64,000 nucleotides of DNA from Candidatus Fimivivens faecavium (GCA_018716105.1 DVKH01000034.1:52090-116089), one strand, 5' to 3'; positions 46,930 through 56,673 are shown, counted from the stretch's first letter. Notes: generated from the letters alone by a model not told the origin. Numbers and translations are program-made.

Positions 46930-47006
46930 TGGTAGCGGCAAGTGGACTTGAACCACCGACACTTCGGGTATGAACCGAATGCTCTAGCCAACTGAGCTAT
47001 GCCGCC
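46930..47006 (-). tRNA. tRNA-Met (anticodon CAT), CCA encoded
   Basis: A 77-nt gene including CCA. The anticodon arm is TTCGG-TTCATAC-CCGAA with CAT. The acceptor GGCGGCA pairs fully with TGCCGCT, with a G-T first pair, so it is an elongator-type tRNA, not the initiator. It is the first gene of the two-tRNA operon. Confidence 0.95.
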
Positions 47007-47026
47007 GTTTGTCAGAAGCAAAACAG

Positions 47027-47055
47027 ATTATAGCAGGAAAGGCAAAGACTGTCAA
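47027..47055 (-). promoter_or_regulatory. Perfect sigma-A promoter of the tRNA operon
   Basis: On the minus strand TTGACA (47050-47055), a 17-bp spacer and TATAAT (47027-47032). Both hexamers are exact consensus. Confidence 0.93.
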
Positions 47056-47150
47056 CCTTTATTTTATTTGGCCGGATCTGGGGAGAATGGGACGCTTTTT
47101 CAAGACCGGTTTAGTTTTTCACCGGGAACGGCGGATTATGCGCAAAACGC

Positions 47151-47370
47151 CGCCTCCCAGCGGACAAAATAGGCGACTATGTGCTCTTTTCCGCGAAGGG
47201 CAGCGGGTTTGGAGAGGTGGAGGGCGAGCGGATTTTCACCGAAGAATCGCGCACGCACGGTTCGCTCTATGAGCGGGAGATTCCGCTGATTGCAATCAAC
47301 CCCGAGGCCGGAGCAGTACCAATATCATATGGACATCGCGGCAAACCTTTGGGATGCAGTTATTGAATAG
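47151..47370 (+). pseudogene. Degraded C-terminal gene fragment
   Basis: One frame reads DKIGDYVLFSAKGSGFGE, then RTHGSLYEREIPLIAINPEA. A shift of frame then gives YQYHMDIAANLWDAVIE and a stop. The THGSLYE and IPLI pattern recalls the C-terminus of alkaline-phosphatase-superfamily enzymes, but this is uncertain. No start or upstream part is present. It is a relic with a frameshift near 47310. Confidence 0.45.
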
Positions 47371-48119
47371 CGATTTAGGCTTTACACAAACGGAAACGAA
47401 AAAAAGGCGGTTTTGGAAGATGAGGGAATCCGCGTGAAACGCCCTTGCAATGGGACGGGAGCGCCGCCTGCCGTGAACGTGGCGGCGGCGTGCGGCGAAG
47501 GGTGAAAAATACCGGGCGCCCGCCCAAAAGTTCATCGGGCGCGTTGCGCCGCCGTGCCGCACCCTCGCGGTGAAGACGGGGCGGCTGGCGGCGCTCCGGG
47601 CGAATGCGGCTTTGGAACGGCCCGCCGCCGGGGACGCAGGACTCGAGCGGGCGAAGCGGAAGGTGGGACTCGAAGCCGAGATGGTGCGGTTCCAGCGTGA
47701 ACTGGGGGCGCCGAACAAACATGGCCGGGGGCGGCGCGGCCTGGCGGTACGCGGCCTTCCAGGCGGAATATAGCTATGTATCGGGCCGCTTCGGTAAGCC
47801 GGGACGGCGGATGGGAGGATCGCCCGCCCGCCAGACTCACCGCCGGTCGGCTCAGGGCCGGGGACCGGATTGGAAGTGCCGCGCCGGGGGTATCAGGCGG
47901 ATTTTTAAAATGGGATTGAGATTCCGGCAGGGGCCTGGGGGAGCCGGCCGGAAAAAGCTCCCGGACCTGGTTTACAGATCCGGGAGCCATGCTTTTCCAA
48001 AGGTTTTTGGCTGCTGATACGGGCGGGCGCGGGCGCATTGGTGCAAAAAGCGGCGGCCGGCCCGCTCTCTTTTTCCATGCGCCTTGCCCGGGTTCCTACC
48101 AGATTTGTCCGGGCGGACG
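47371..48119. other. Gene-free stretch before the CNNM-type gene
   Basis: Very GC-rich with overlapping open frames in several directions, none with a ribosome site or recognisable protein. It contains the terminator hairpin 47953-47989. It may be decayed coding sequence. Confidence 0.4.
47953..47989 (-). terminator. Terminator of the CNNM-type gene
   Basis: GCTCCCGGA and TCCGGGAGC form a 9-bp stem; the minus strand continues TTTTTCC. It lies about 130 bp after the gene's stop. Confidence 0.7.
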
Positions 48120-49412
48120 TTAGTTTGCTTTTGATTTCATAACGGCGCGGATTTTGCCGATCTTTTTGCCGTCGGTGTGGATGACGGTGAAGGTGACGCC
48201 GCCGAAGTGGGCCGAATGGGTTGGGGAGTCGTCGCCCGGCACGTCGCCGAGCAGTTCGGTGACAAAGCCGCCGAGGGTGTCGCAGTCGAAGTCCTCCGGC
48301 ACGCGAAGGCCGAGCAGATGCTCAAATTCGGCGACGCTCATCGAGCCGTCGAGGATATACACCCCCTCGTCCACCTGGGTGGAGAGGGCCACCTCGTTGT
48401 CGAATTCGTCCTCCATGCTGCCGACGATGGATTCGAGCAGGTCCTCCATCGTGACGATGCCGTAGGTCCCGCCGTACTCGTCGACGACGACGGCGATCTG
48501 GGTTTTCTCGCGCTTGAACAGGGCGAACAGCGCGGCGCAGCTTGTGGTTTCGGGGACATAGAGCGGACGGCGCAGCTCGTCCGACATCCGAAACTCGCCG
48601 GGGTTGTTAAAATACTTGAGCAGGTCCTTGGCGTAGACAACGCCGCAGATCGAGTCGATGCTGTCGACGTAGACCGGGATTCTCGAATAGCCGGTGTCGA
48701 GCGCGAGCTGGACAACCTCCTGCAGCGGGGCGGTGATCTCGACGGCGCTGACCTCGGTCCGGTGGGTCATCACGTCGGTGACGTCGCGGGTGTCGAACTC
48801 GAAGATGTTGTTGATCATGTCCTTTTCGGCCTCTTCGATCGCTCCTCGCTCCTCGCCCTCGTCGATCAGCATTCGGATCTCTTCCTCGGTGACGTGGCGC
48901 GGGATTTCGTCGGGGTTTTTGCCGGCAAGGCGCACAAACAGCGAGGAAACCGCGTCCTCCAGCCAGACGACAGGCGTGAGGACGGCGCATGCAAGCGAAA
49001 GCGGGCCGAACATCGCAAACGCGAGATTTTCGGAAAAATAGGCCGCGAGCCGCCGCGGAGCGATCACCCCAAGGACGGTGAACAGAAAAGTCCCGGCGAG
49101 CGCGGCCCCGGCGGCGGCGCCTGCGCTTTGGGCAAGATCCGGGGCGATGAGCGTCCAGATGCGCGTGATCCCCCAGACCGACAGCACCAGGCACAGCGCG
49201 CTGACGGTGGAGACCGAGGATTCGACGGCGGGGTGCTTTTCCAAAAGGCGCAACATTTTCGCCGCCTTTTTGTCTCCGCTTGCGCTCATGTGGCGCAGGG
49301 CGATGTCGTCGGCGTAAACCGAGGCGGCCTCGCCCATGTTGAGAACGGCGGAGATACCAATCGGCAGCGCGGCAAGTGCAAGGCCGGCCGCCAGGCTACT
49401 GTCAGGATTCAT
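48120..49412 (-). CDS. CNNM/CorC-type transport protein (hemolysin family)
   Basis: A 430-aa membrane protein. The DUF21 (CNNM) domain has about four helices in residues 1-170. Two CBS domains follow (residues 205-325, with MTHRTEVSAVE and VVVDEYGGTYGIVTMEDLLE), then a CorC/HlyC domain (FGGVTFTV). Homologues are implicated in Mg2+/Co2+ efflux; the hemolysin name is historic. ATG 49412 has AGGAG upstream. Confidence 0.93.
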   Translation of the reverse strand: MNPDSSLAAGLALAALPIGISAVLNMGEAASVYADDIALRHMSASGDKKAAKMLRLLEKHPAVESSVSTVSALCLVLSVWGITRIWTLIAPDLAQSAGAAAGAALAGTFLFTVLGVIAPRRLAAYFSENLAFAMFGPLSLACAVLTPVVWLEDAVSSLFVRLAGKNPDEIPRHVTEEEIRMLIDEGEERGAIEEAEKDMINNIFEFDTRDVTDVMTHRTEVSAVEITAPLQEVVQLALDTGYSRIPVYVDSIDSICGVVYAKDLLKYFNNPGEFRMSDELRRPLYVPETTSCAALFALFKREKTQIAVVVDEYGGTYGIVTMEDLLESIVGSMEDEFDNEVALSTQVDEGVYILDGSMSVAEFEHLLGLRVPEDFDCDTLGGFVTELLGDVPGDDSPTHSAHFGGVTFTVIHTDGKKIGKIRAVMKSKAN

Positions 49413-49795
49413 TTGTTTTAACTCCTATTATAATATAAGGATAGCCGCTGCGGGCGGCCTTTTCTACCTCCCACTATACATGACGGCGAAGTAGCTGTCA
49501 AATTTGCCGGGAAAAGCAGAATTTCAAGACCATTCCATTCGAAAAGCCGGATAATATTAGTGATTATTGATAAAATAAATCTGTAAAATCCGACGTTTCA
49601 GAGAACCGTTGCAGGAATCACTGCATATCGCGGATTTTTGATCAACATGATCTTTACTTTCTTGTCCAATGGTGCTAATATTTGGTTTATGAGACCCTGT
49701 CGGCCGGGCATATAACGGGGCAAAATCCAGGGTAACTTTGATCGCCGCCGTCTGTGTGACAGCGTGGATTGAATAAAGGAGGAGCATAAAAAAGC
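49413..49795. other. Divergent promoter region, CNNM gene / PFOR
   Basis: 383 bp, AT-richer in the middle. It must hold both promoters, but no convincing -35/-10 pair was found. No gene seen. Confidence 0.5.
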
Positions 49796-52700
49796 ATGGC
49801 AAGAAAAATGAAAACCATGGACGGCAACAACGCCGCGGCGCATGTATCGTATGCGTTTACCGAGGTTGCCGCCATCTTCCCCATCACGCCTTCGTCCGTG
49901 ATGGCGGAAGTCACCGACGACTGGTCGGCAAACGGGCGCACCAACATCTTCGGCGAGCGGGTGCAGGTCGTTGAAATGCAGTCTGAAGCCGGCGCCGCGG
50001 GCGCGGTCCACGGCTCGCTGGCCGCGGGCGCGCTGACCACCACCTACACCGCGTCCCAGGGCCTTCTGCTGATGATCCCGAACATGTATAAAATTGCGGG
50101 CGAACTGCTGCCGTGCGTCATCGACGTGTCGGCCCGTGCGCTTGCGACCCATGCGCTTTCGATCTTCGGCGACCATTCGGACATCTATGCCTGCCGGCAG
50201 ACCGGATTTTCTTTCCTCTGTTCCGGCAATGTGCAGGAAACTATGGATCTCGGCGCGGTCGCGCATCTCGCAGCGATCAAGGGCCGCGTCCCGGTGCTCC
50301 ACTTCTTCGACGGCTTCCGGACCTCCCATGAGATCCAGAAGATCGAGGTCTGGGACTATGAGGACCTCAAGGAAATGGTCGACTTCGACGCGGTCGACGC
50401 ATTCCGCAAACGCGCCCTCAACCCCGAGCGCCCGGTGCTCAAAGGTTCCGCGCAGAACCCGGACATCTTCTTCCAGAACCGCGAGGCCTGCAACCCCTAC
50501 TACGACGCCTTCCCGGCAGTCGTCGAGGAGTATATGCAGAAGGTCAACAAGAAGATCGGCACGAACTATCAGCTCTTCAACTACTACGGCGCTCCCGACG
50601 CGGAGAACGTCATCATCGCGATGGGTTCGGTCTGCGACGCCATCGAGGAGACGATCGACTATCTCAACGCCGCGGGCGGAAAATACGGCCTGGTGAAGGT
50701 CCGCCTCTATCGCCCGTTCGTCACCGGGAAGCTGGTTGAGGCGATTCCGGCTACGGCGAAGGCGCTCACCGTCCTCGACCGGACCAAGGAACCCGGCGCG
50801 GCGGGCGAGCCGCTCTTCCTCGACGTGGCGCTGGCAGTGCGCGGGACGAAGTTCTCGAACCTGCCGATTTACTCCGGACGGTACGGCCTCGGCTCGAAGG
50901 ACACCACCCCCGCGCAGATCGTCGCGGCGTTTAAAAACGCCGAATCCAAGGACGCAAAGCCCCGCTTTACCATCGGCATCGAGGACGACGTGACCCATCT
51001 CTCGCTCCCGCTCGAGCCGCTCGCCGACATCACCCCGGAGGGTACCACCAGCTGCAAGTTCTGGGGCCTGGGTTCGGACGGAACCGTCGGCGCGAACAAA
51101 AACTCGATCAAGATCATCGGCGACCACACCGATATGTATGCGCAGGCGTATTTTGACTACGACTCAAAGAAATCGGGCGGCGTCACCGTTTCGCATCTGC
51201 GGTTCGGCAAATCCCCGATCAAATCGACCTATCTCGTCAGCCGCGCGGACTTCGTGGCCTGCCACAACTCCGCCTATGTGAACAAGTACGACATGGTTTC
51301 CGACCTCAAGCCGGGCGGGACCTTCCTGCTCTCCTGCGGATGGGATGAGAAGGATCTTGACGAGCACCTCCCCGGCTCGGTCAAGCGCTATATCGCGGAG
51401 AACAACATCAATTTCTACACCATCGACGCCGTCTCGATCGCGAAGAAAATCGGCCTGGGCGGGCGTCTGAACACCATCCTTCAGTCCGCTTTCTTTAAGC
51501 TCTCCGGCATCATCCCGATTGAGGACGCGGTCAGGTATATGAAGGACGCGGTTCAGAAGACCTACGGCCACAAGGGCGAGGACGTCGTCAACATGAACAA
51601 CGCCGCGATCGACGCGGGCGTGACCGGCGCGGTTAAGATCAATGTCCCCGAGTCGTGGAAGGCCGCGGCCGGATCGATTGAAAAGCGCGTCGCAGAAGGC
51701 GACAGGGCGGACCTTGTGAAGTTCACCAACGAGGTCGTCTACCCGGTGATGGCCCAAAAGGGCAACGAGCTGCCGGTTTCGGCCTTCAAAGATCTGCCGG
51801 ACGGCGCCATGCCGCAGGGTACCAGCGCCTATGAGAAGCGCGGCGTTGCGGTGGACGTGCCCGAGTGGCAGCCTGAAAACTGCATCCAGTGCAACTTCTG
51901 TTCCTATGTCTGCCCGCATGCGGTCATCCGCCCGATTGTGATGAACGCCGAGCAGGCCGCCGCGGCGCCGAAGGACATGAAGATGCTCGACATGACCGGC
52001 ATGCCCGGATACAAGTTCTCGATGGTCCCGTCGGTGCTCGACTGCACCGGCTGCGGCTCCTGCGCGAACGTCTGCCCCGGCAGGAAGGGTGCGAAGGCCC
52101 TGGTCATGAAGGGCCTCGACAGCCAGATGCATGAGCAGGACAACTTCGCCTATGGCCAGTCGATCGTCACCGATCCGGCGGTCCACGAGAAGTTCAAAGA
52201 GAACACCGTCAAGGGCAGCCAGTTCAACCGGCCGCTGCTCGAGTTCCACGGCGCCTGCGCCGGCTGCGGCGAGACCCCGTATGCCAAGCTGATCACCCAG
52301 CTGTTCGGCGACCGGATGTATATCGCGAACGCGACCGGATGCTCCTCGATCTGGGGCGGTTCCGCGCCTTCCACCCCCTACACTGTCAACCGCAAGGGCC
52401 ACGGCCCGGCCTGGGCGAACTCGCTCTTTGAGGACAACGCCGAGTACGGCTACGGGATGTACCTTGCGCAGAACGCCATCCGCAAAAAGCTGATCGGAAA
52501 GATCAAAGAGCTCAACGCCTCGACCAGGAAGGATTATATCCGCGAGGCGACGGCTGAGTACCTCGATTCGGCCAGGGATTCAAAGAGAAACCAGCTTGCG
52601 ACCGAGAAGCTCGTCGCGGCGATGGAACAGTCCGCTGGCGAGGGCTGCAAGACCTGCGCCGAAATCCTCAAGGAAAAGGAATTCCTCTCCAAGAAGTCGG

Positions 52701-53353
52701 TCTGGATCTTCGGCGGCGACGGCTGGGCCTATGACATCGGCTTCGGCGGCCTCGACCATGTGATCGCTTCGGGCGAGAACGTCAACATCTTCGTCTTCGA
52801 CACCGAGGTTTATTCCAACACCGGCGGCCAGTCCTCGAAGGCCACCAACACCGGCGCCGTCGCGCAGTTCGCCGCCGCCGGCAAAGAGGTCAAGAAGAAG
52901 GACCTCGCCTCGATCGCGATGAGCTATGGCTATGTCTACGTCGCGCATGTCGCGATGGGCGCGGACTACAACCAGACCCTTAAGGCGATCCTCGAGGCAG
53001 AGGCGTATGACGGCCCGTCGCTGGTCATCGGCTATGCGCCGTGCATCAACCACGGCATCAAGGCCGGCATGAGCAAGGCCCAGACCGAGATGAAGAACGC
53101 GGTTGCGGCCGGCTACTGGAACATGTTCCGGTATGACCCGCGCCTCGCGGACGAGGGCAGGAACCCGTTCCAGCTCGACTCGAAGGAGCCGACCGAGAGC
53201 TATCAGGACTTCATCAAAGGCGAGGTCCGGTACTCTTCTCTGAAGCTCGCCTTCCCGGAGAGAGCTGCCGAACTCGACGAAAAGGCCGCGAAGAACGCCA
53301 GAGCGAAGTACGAGCATCTGCTCCGTCTCTCGAAGCTTTATGACGTAAAGTAA
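49796..53353 (+). CDS. nifJ: Pyruvate:ferredoxin (flavodoxin) oxidoreductase
   Basis: Converts pyruvate and CoA to acetyl-CoA and CO2, reducing ferredoxin: the central fermentation step of anaerobes. It is a single 1185-aa chain with all domains fused: alpha part (YAFTEVAAIFPITPSS at the N-terminus), gamma part (about 420-620), two 4Fe-4S motifs (CIQCNFCSYVCP near 700 and CTGCGSCANVCPG near 755), and the TPP-binding beta part with CAGCGETPY and GGDGWAYDIGFGG. A fourth cluster uses C residues near CKTC and PCINHG. AAAGGAGGAGC precedes ATG 49796. Monocistronic; codon use suggests high expression. Confidence 0.97.
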   Translation: MARKMKTMDGNNAAAHVSYAFTEVAAIFPITPSSVMAEVTDDWSANGRTNIFGERVQVVEMQSEAGAAGAVHGSLAAGALTTTYTASQGLLLMIPNMYKIAGELLPCVIDVSARALATHALSIFGDHSDIYACRQTGFSFLCSGNVQETMDLGAVAHLAAIKGRVPVLHFFDGFRTSHEIQKIEVWDYEDLKEMVDFDAVDAFRKRALNPERPVLKGSAQNPDIFFQNREACNPYYDAFPAVVEEYMQKVNKKIGTNYQLFNYYGAPDAENVIIAMGSVCDAIEETIDYLNAAGGKYGLVKVRLYRPFVTGKLVEAIPATAKALTVLDRTKEPGAAGEPLFLDVALAVRGTKFSNLPIYSGRYGLGSKDTTPAQIVAAFKNAESKDAKPRFTIGIEDDVTHLSLPLEPLADITPEGTTSCKFWGLGSDGTVGANKNSIKIIGDHTDMYAQAYFDYDSKKSGGVTVSHLRFGKSPIKSTYLVSRADFVACHNSAYVNKYDMVSDLKPGGTFLLSCGWDEKDLDEHLPGSVKRYIAENNINFYTIDAVSIAKKIGLGGRLNTILQSAFFKLSGIIPIEDAVRYMKDAVQKTYGHKGEDVVNMNNAAIDAGVTGAVKINVPESWKAAAGSIEKRVAEGDRADLVKFTNEVVYPVMAQKGNELPVSAFKDLPDGAMPQGTSAYEKRGVAVDVPEWQPENCIQCNFCSYVCPHAVIRPIVMNAEQAAAAPKDMKMLDMTGMPGYKFSMVPSVLDCTGCGSCANVCPGRKGAKALVMKGLDSQMHEQDNFAYGQSIVTDPAVHEKFKENTVKGSQFNRPLLEFHGACAGCGETPYAKLITQLFGDRMYIANATGCSSIWGGSAPSTPYTVNRKGHGPAWANSLFEDNAEYGYGMYLAQNAIRKKLIGKIKELNASTRKDYIREATAEYLDSARDSKRNQLATEKLVAAMEQSAGEGCKTCAEILKEKEFLSKKSVWIFGGDGWAYDIGFGGLDHVIASGENVNIFVFDTEVYSNTGGQSSKATNTGAVAQFAAAGKEVKKKDLASIAMSYGYVYVAHVAMGADYNQTLKAILEAEAYDGPSLVIGYAPCINHGIKAGMSKAQTEMKNAVAAGYWNMFRYDPRLADEGRNPFQLDSKEPTESYQDFIKGEVRYSSLKLAFPERAAELDEKAAKNARAKYEHLLRLSKLYDVK

Positions 53354-53423
53354 AACATTACGGAACGTAGATTTTCAACAATCAAACAGGTTTTCAACGT
53401 TGAAAACGGGGAAAACGAAAAAC

Positions 53424-53452
53424 AGCGGCCGGGGAGTGTTTCCCCGGCCGCT
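53424..53452 (-). terminator. Hairpin between PFOR and the 97-aa gene
   Basis: AGCGGCCGGGGA (53424-53435) pairs with TCCCCGGCCGCT (53441-53452). The T-run (TGTTTTTCGTTTTC) is on the minus-strand side, so it best serves the minus gene, but it can also stop PFOR transcription. Confidence 0.75.
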
Positions 53453-53525
53453 GGCGTCAAATGGCGTTAACCGGCCATTTTCTATTCCATGTGCTTGTTA
53501 ATTGAATCCGTGGCCGGGCGTTGTT

Positions 53526-53819
53526 TTAGTCATGGGTTTCGTATAATAGCTGATATAGCAATCGGGCCCCCGCCCGCAGGCCGATTTCAAGATAGACATC
53601 CTCGCGTGCGGAGAGTGCCCTGCTGACCAGATCGGTTGCGTTATCGAGCTCTTTCGCATTTTGAAAGGTTTGCTCTAAAAGCTCAAAGACCGGCTGTTCA
53701 GATCTCTGAAGGTAAGTTTCATAGTCTTCAAAACTACATTTCGGAAGAGGCTGATCTTGGAGTAAAAACGCTCGAATGCCCCAAATATCAGCTTTTTGCA
53801 GAATTTCTTTCGATGTCAT
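53526..53819 (-). CDS. Small helical protein, DUF6809-like
   Basis: A 97-aa acidic protein, not clearly recognised. The C-terminal YLEIGLRAGARLLYQLLYE resembles the end of the protein at 42089 (FVDGFRLGARMIIEI), so the two may be distant paralogues. ATG 53819 has AAAGGAAAG upstream. Function unknown. Confidence 0.65.
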   Translation of the reverse strand: MTSKEILQKADIWGIRAFLLQDQPLPKCSFEDYETYLQRSEQPVFELLEQTFQNAKELDNATDLVSRALSAREDVYLEIGLRAGARLLYQLLYETHD

Positions 53820-53966
53820 AGATATTGCTTTCCTTTCATTTTGTCTTTCTGAAATAGAGATGGTCTCGGCATCACCAGTATAAATGATTTACATGAAGCA
53901 GATACCAACAATTGTTGGTTATTCAGTCGCGGGCACCAATGACCTCCGTTCCTGTGATCCTTTGTA

Positions 53967-54005
53967 AACAAGCGGCGGCCACTTTTTCTGTGGCCGCCGC
54001 TTGTT
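53967..54005 (-). terminator. Long palindrome after tadA
   Basis: A perfect 16-bp stem (53967-53982 with 53990-54005) with a 7-nt T-rich loop, 33 nt after the tadA stop. The minus strand after it lacks a strong T-run. Confidence 0.7.
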
Positions 54006-54037
54006 ATGATCTTCCGGAATCGGGAACAGGCAGCCGC

Positions 54038-54529
54038 TCAGAGCGGCCTGTTTTGCCTGCGCTTGTGCCGCAGTTCCCGGAAAAAGCCGGTGAGCAGGGC
54101 GGCGCAGTCCGCTTCCAGCACGCCGGGGACGATTTCGGGAGCGTGATTGTAGGCGATCTTGGTGAAATCTGCGAGGGTGCCGAAGGAGCCGGCCTTTGGA
54201 TCGGCGGCGCCGAAGACCACGCGGCGGATCCGGGCGTTGACCGCCGCGCCCGCGCACATCGGGCAAGGCTCGAGGGTGACGTAAAGCGTAGCCTTGTGCA
54301 GCCGCCAGCCGCCGAGCGCCCGGCAGGCTTTGTCGATCGCGATCAGCTCCGCATGGGTGAGGGCGTTTTTCGAGGTCTCGCGCAGGTTGTGCCCGCGGCC
54401 GACGATTTCCCCTTCCCAGACGACGACGGCGCCGACCGGCACCTCGCCGAGCGCGGCGGCAAGGCGCGCCTGTTCGAGGGCGGCGCGCATAAAGGCTTCG
54501 TCCAGGCGCGTCTGTTCCAGCCGTTCCAT
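54038..54529 (-). CDS. tadA: tRNA-specific adenosine deaminase TadA
   Basis: It deaminates A34 to inosine in tRNA-Arg(ACG). The 163-aa product has the zinc site HAE at residues 59-61 (THAELIAI) and PCPMC at 88-92. ATG 54529 shares one base with the stop of the upstream gene (TGATG), so the two are translationally coupled. The family N-terminus starts here. Confidence 0.94.
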   Translation of the reverse strand: MERLEQTRLDEAFMRAALEQARLAAALGEVPVGAVVVWEGEIVGRGHNLRETSKNALTHAELIAIDKACRALGGWRLHKATLYVTLEPCPMCAGAAVNARIRRVVFGAADPKAGSFGTLADFTKIAYNHAPEIVPGVLEADCAALLTGFFRELRHKRRQNRPL

Positions 54530-55575
54530 CAGAGCGCCACCAGATAACCGGCCGACATGATCAGGATCATGACGATGGTGATCACCATCGGGGCGGTGCT
54601 GAAGAAGACGCAAAAGCGCTTTGGGGCGGAGTTGATTGCGGTGGAAAGCGGAAGCACAAAGAGCCGCGAGTGGTTGCGCAGCATCAGCATCAGAGCCGCG
54701 AGGCCGAGCAGGATATAGACGATGAAAAACGAATCGGTAACGACGGCCGCGGCGCCGGGGGAGAGATCCCGAAGAACGGCCGTCTGGAACAGGACGAGGG
54801 CGTTGTTGACGGCATGGATGATGATGCCGGTTCGGATTGAACCGGTGAACAGGACGAAGTAGCCGATCACGAGGCCCATCAGAAAGGCGTTGGGCATCTG
54901 CGGGGGGAGGACGTGCACCAGCGCAAAGAGCAGGGACGAGACGAGCAGCGCGAAACCGTCGCCGAAGCGGCGAAGCGACTGAAGAACGACGCCGCGGAAG
55001 ACAAATTCTTCCAGAATCGCCGGGACGACGGTCATGTTGAGGGCGAAGGCGACGGCCGCGCCTGGGTCCGCGGGAAACGAAAGCGCCGGGACCTGGAAGG
55101 CGAGGCCGAACAGCCCCGCGAACCCCAACAGCGCACGCTGACAGCCATACCCCACGGCGGAGACAGCGAGGCAGATGAAGAGGGGGGGCAGCACCAGCCG
55201 GAGCGGGACCGGCTTTTGAGGGGCGGCGTTTGCCCGCGGAATTTTGATATAGGCCGCATAGAACGAAAACGGCGCAAGAAAGGCCGCGGCCGAGGCGATC
55301 GCCCCGGCAAATTGTTCAACCAGCGGCTGCGCGCCCGGGAATATCCCAGGGCGGATAACAAGCTGCAGAAAGGCGAGGGCGAAGGAAGGGACGACCGCGC
55401 CCATCACGAAATAGGCCAGCAGTGAGAGGCCGAGCGCGCAGGAGTAGGAATAGATGGTTCGCCGCTCAATCAGCGCGGGCGGGCGGGGGGAGAAACCGTA
55501 GCCGGGGGTATAGACATGTTCGTTCGGGTTGATCGCGCGGTACCAGCCGCCGGTGTCCTGATTGTTCGGTTCCAT
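54529..55575 (-). CDS. CPBP-family intramembrane metalloprotease
   Basis: A 348-aa membrane protein with about eight helices. The CAAX-protease/bacteriocin-processing signature is present: EEFVFRG, FALVH and IIHAVNNAL. A Pro/Tyr-rich cytoplasmic N-terminus of about 45 residues is followed by the first helix. ATG 55575 lies after GGGAGGG with a long spacing. Substrate unknown; coupled to tadA. Confidence 0.9.
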   Translation of the reverse strand: MEPNNQDTGGWYRAINPNEHVYTPGYGFSPRPPALIERRTIYSYSCALGLSLLAYFVMGAVVPSFALAFLQLVIRPGIFPGAQPLVEQFAGAIASAAAFLAPFSFYAAYIKIPRANAAPQKPVPLRLVLPPLFICLAVSAVGYGCQRALLGFAGLFGLAFQVPALSFPADPGAAVAFALNMTVVPAILEEFVFRGVVLQSLRRFGDGFALLVSSLLFALVHVLPPQMPNAFLMGLVIGYFVLFTGSIRTGIIIHAVNNALVLFQTAVLRDLSPGAAAVVTDSFFIVYILLGLAALMLMLRNHSRLFVLPLSTAINSAPKRFCVFFSTAPMVITIVMILIMSAGYLVAL

Positions 55576-55779
55576 CGAAAACTGCGCCCTCCCTTCACTG
55601 TATTCTGTAGGACTATGATAACACAATCCGGCCGGCGAAAAAAACCGGTGTTTTGTTAACAAAGCGTCGCCGGGACGAAGGAAAAATCGGGAACCGGCCA
55701 CGCAAAACGCGCAAAACACGTCATCGGGCGGCGAATTATACGTCGGGCCGCTCGGCGAAATCGCAGCCGCCCGGCGCAG

Positions 55780-56100
55780 CGGGCGCCATACCGAAAGCCC
55801 ACGGGATAACAGGGGCGTTCTGCCGCCGGCCGACATCGCATTGCTGCTGCAGGTGACGCAGGTGACGACGGCGTCCTGACAGGGCATGGAAGCCGCCCGC
55901 TGACGCATCTTATCCGCGGCCTGTCCGGCGGGCAGGGCCGGGCAGAAGCCGTCGCCGCAGCAGACCGAGCGCGCGCCGCGCGATGGGTTCCCGATCGCTT
56001 CAATGTTCATCCTGGCCGGAAGGGAACGGCCCGCCGCGTGGGCCTGTGGCCTGCTGCGTACGGGGCGGGGGCTGTGGGCCGACGTCAGCGCGCCCCCGGG
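55780..56100 (-). pseudogene. Remnant of a CCG-domain iron-sulfur (HdrB-like) protein
   Basis: One frame reads ARMNIEAIGNPSRGARSVCCGDG, then QAADKMRQRAASMPC and DAVVTCVTCSSNAMSAGG. This matches the C-terminal CCG...CxxC block of heterodisulfide-reductase-like Fe-S proteins. After GGRTP the frame continues without homology into the CPBP gene. The upstream half is absent. Most likely a decayed gene, perhaps fused in frame by chance to the neighbour. Confidence 0.5.
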
Positions 56101-56154
56101 TTAAAATAGTTGGTTCCGGCCCAAAACCCTTTCAGACGGAATTTGACGAAACTT

Positions 56155-56673
56155 TCAGCTTACGCGGTCAAAAAGCAAAAAGAGCGCCCCGAACGCGCAG
56201 CTGACCGCCGCGGCGGCGAGGACGTCGCGGGGGTAGTGAAGGCCGGCGAGCACCCGCGAGGCCCCGATCAGGACGGCGGCCAGCAGCATCGCCGCGCCGA
56301 AAAGCGGATGGAGCCAAAGGCAGGCGAGCGCGATGATAAAAGCGCTCGCGGTGTGGCGGCTTGGGAAGCTTTTTCCCTTCCCGCGGCGGACCGGCAGGAG
56401 GGGGGCATAGTCGTGCCAGTCGTCATAGGGCCGCGGCGCGTTGATCCAGGCGCGGACGGCGGTGACGAACAGGAAGCCGGCCGCCGGAATTCCGACAAAC
56501 GGGAGCAGGGCACGGTCCCGGCGCGAGAGGAGCATCAGCGCAGACGCCCCGTAGGAGACGAAGGGGATCGCCGGGAGGAAGCGGCAGAGCGCCTTCGCCG
56601 CCGCTTCCCTCCGGGGTGTTCTTCTCAAAAGCGCGAGCATGCGCCGGTAATCGGCGCCGGTCATCCGGGACAA
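56155..56673 (-). CDS. PAP2-family phosphatase
   Basis: A 172-aa membrane phosphatase of the lipid phosphatase type. Motif 1 is RAWINAPRPYDDW, motif 2 KSFPSRHTASAF, motif 3 SRVLAGLHYPRDV. It may act on undecaprenyl pyrophosphate or phosphatidylglycerol phosphate. The start is TTG 56673 with AAAGGAGGGG at the right distance; ATG 56664 is the alternative. Its likely promoter is the extended -10 TGGTATACT (56705-56713) that ends the adjoining repeat unit. Confidence 0.9.
   Translation of the reverse strand: MSRMTGADYRRMLALLRRTPRREAAAKALCRFLPAIPFVSYGASALMLLSRRDRALLPFVGIPAAGFLFVTAVRAWINAPRPYDDWHDYAPLLPVRRGKGKSFPSRHTASAFIIALACLWLHPLFGAAMLLAAVLIGASRVLAGLHYPRDVLAAAAVSCAFGALFLLFDRVS

Noticed and set aside
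46749..47021. 90-aa frame over the tRNA genes
   Set aside because: It is entirely within two good tRNA cloverleafs on the same strand.
47532..48038. Several 110-170 aa frames in a GC-rich gap
   Set aside because: They overlap in opposite directions, have no ribosome sites, and show low-complexity Arg/Pro/Ala composition.
49598..51127. 509-aa frame antisense to PFOR
   Set aside because: It is a codon-bias shadow of a strongly conserved gene, with no start signal.
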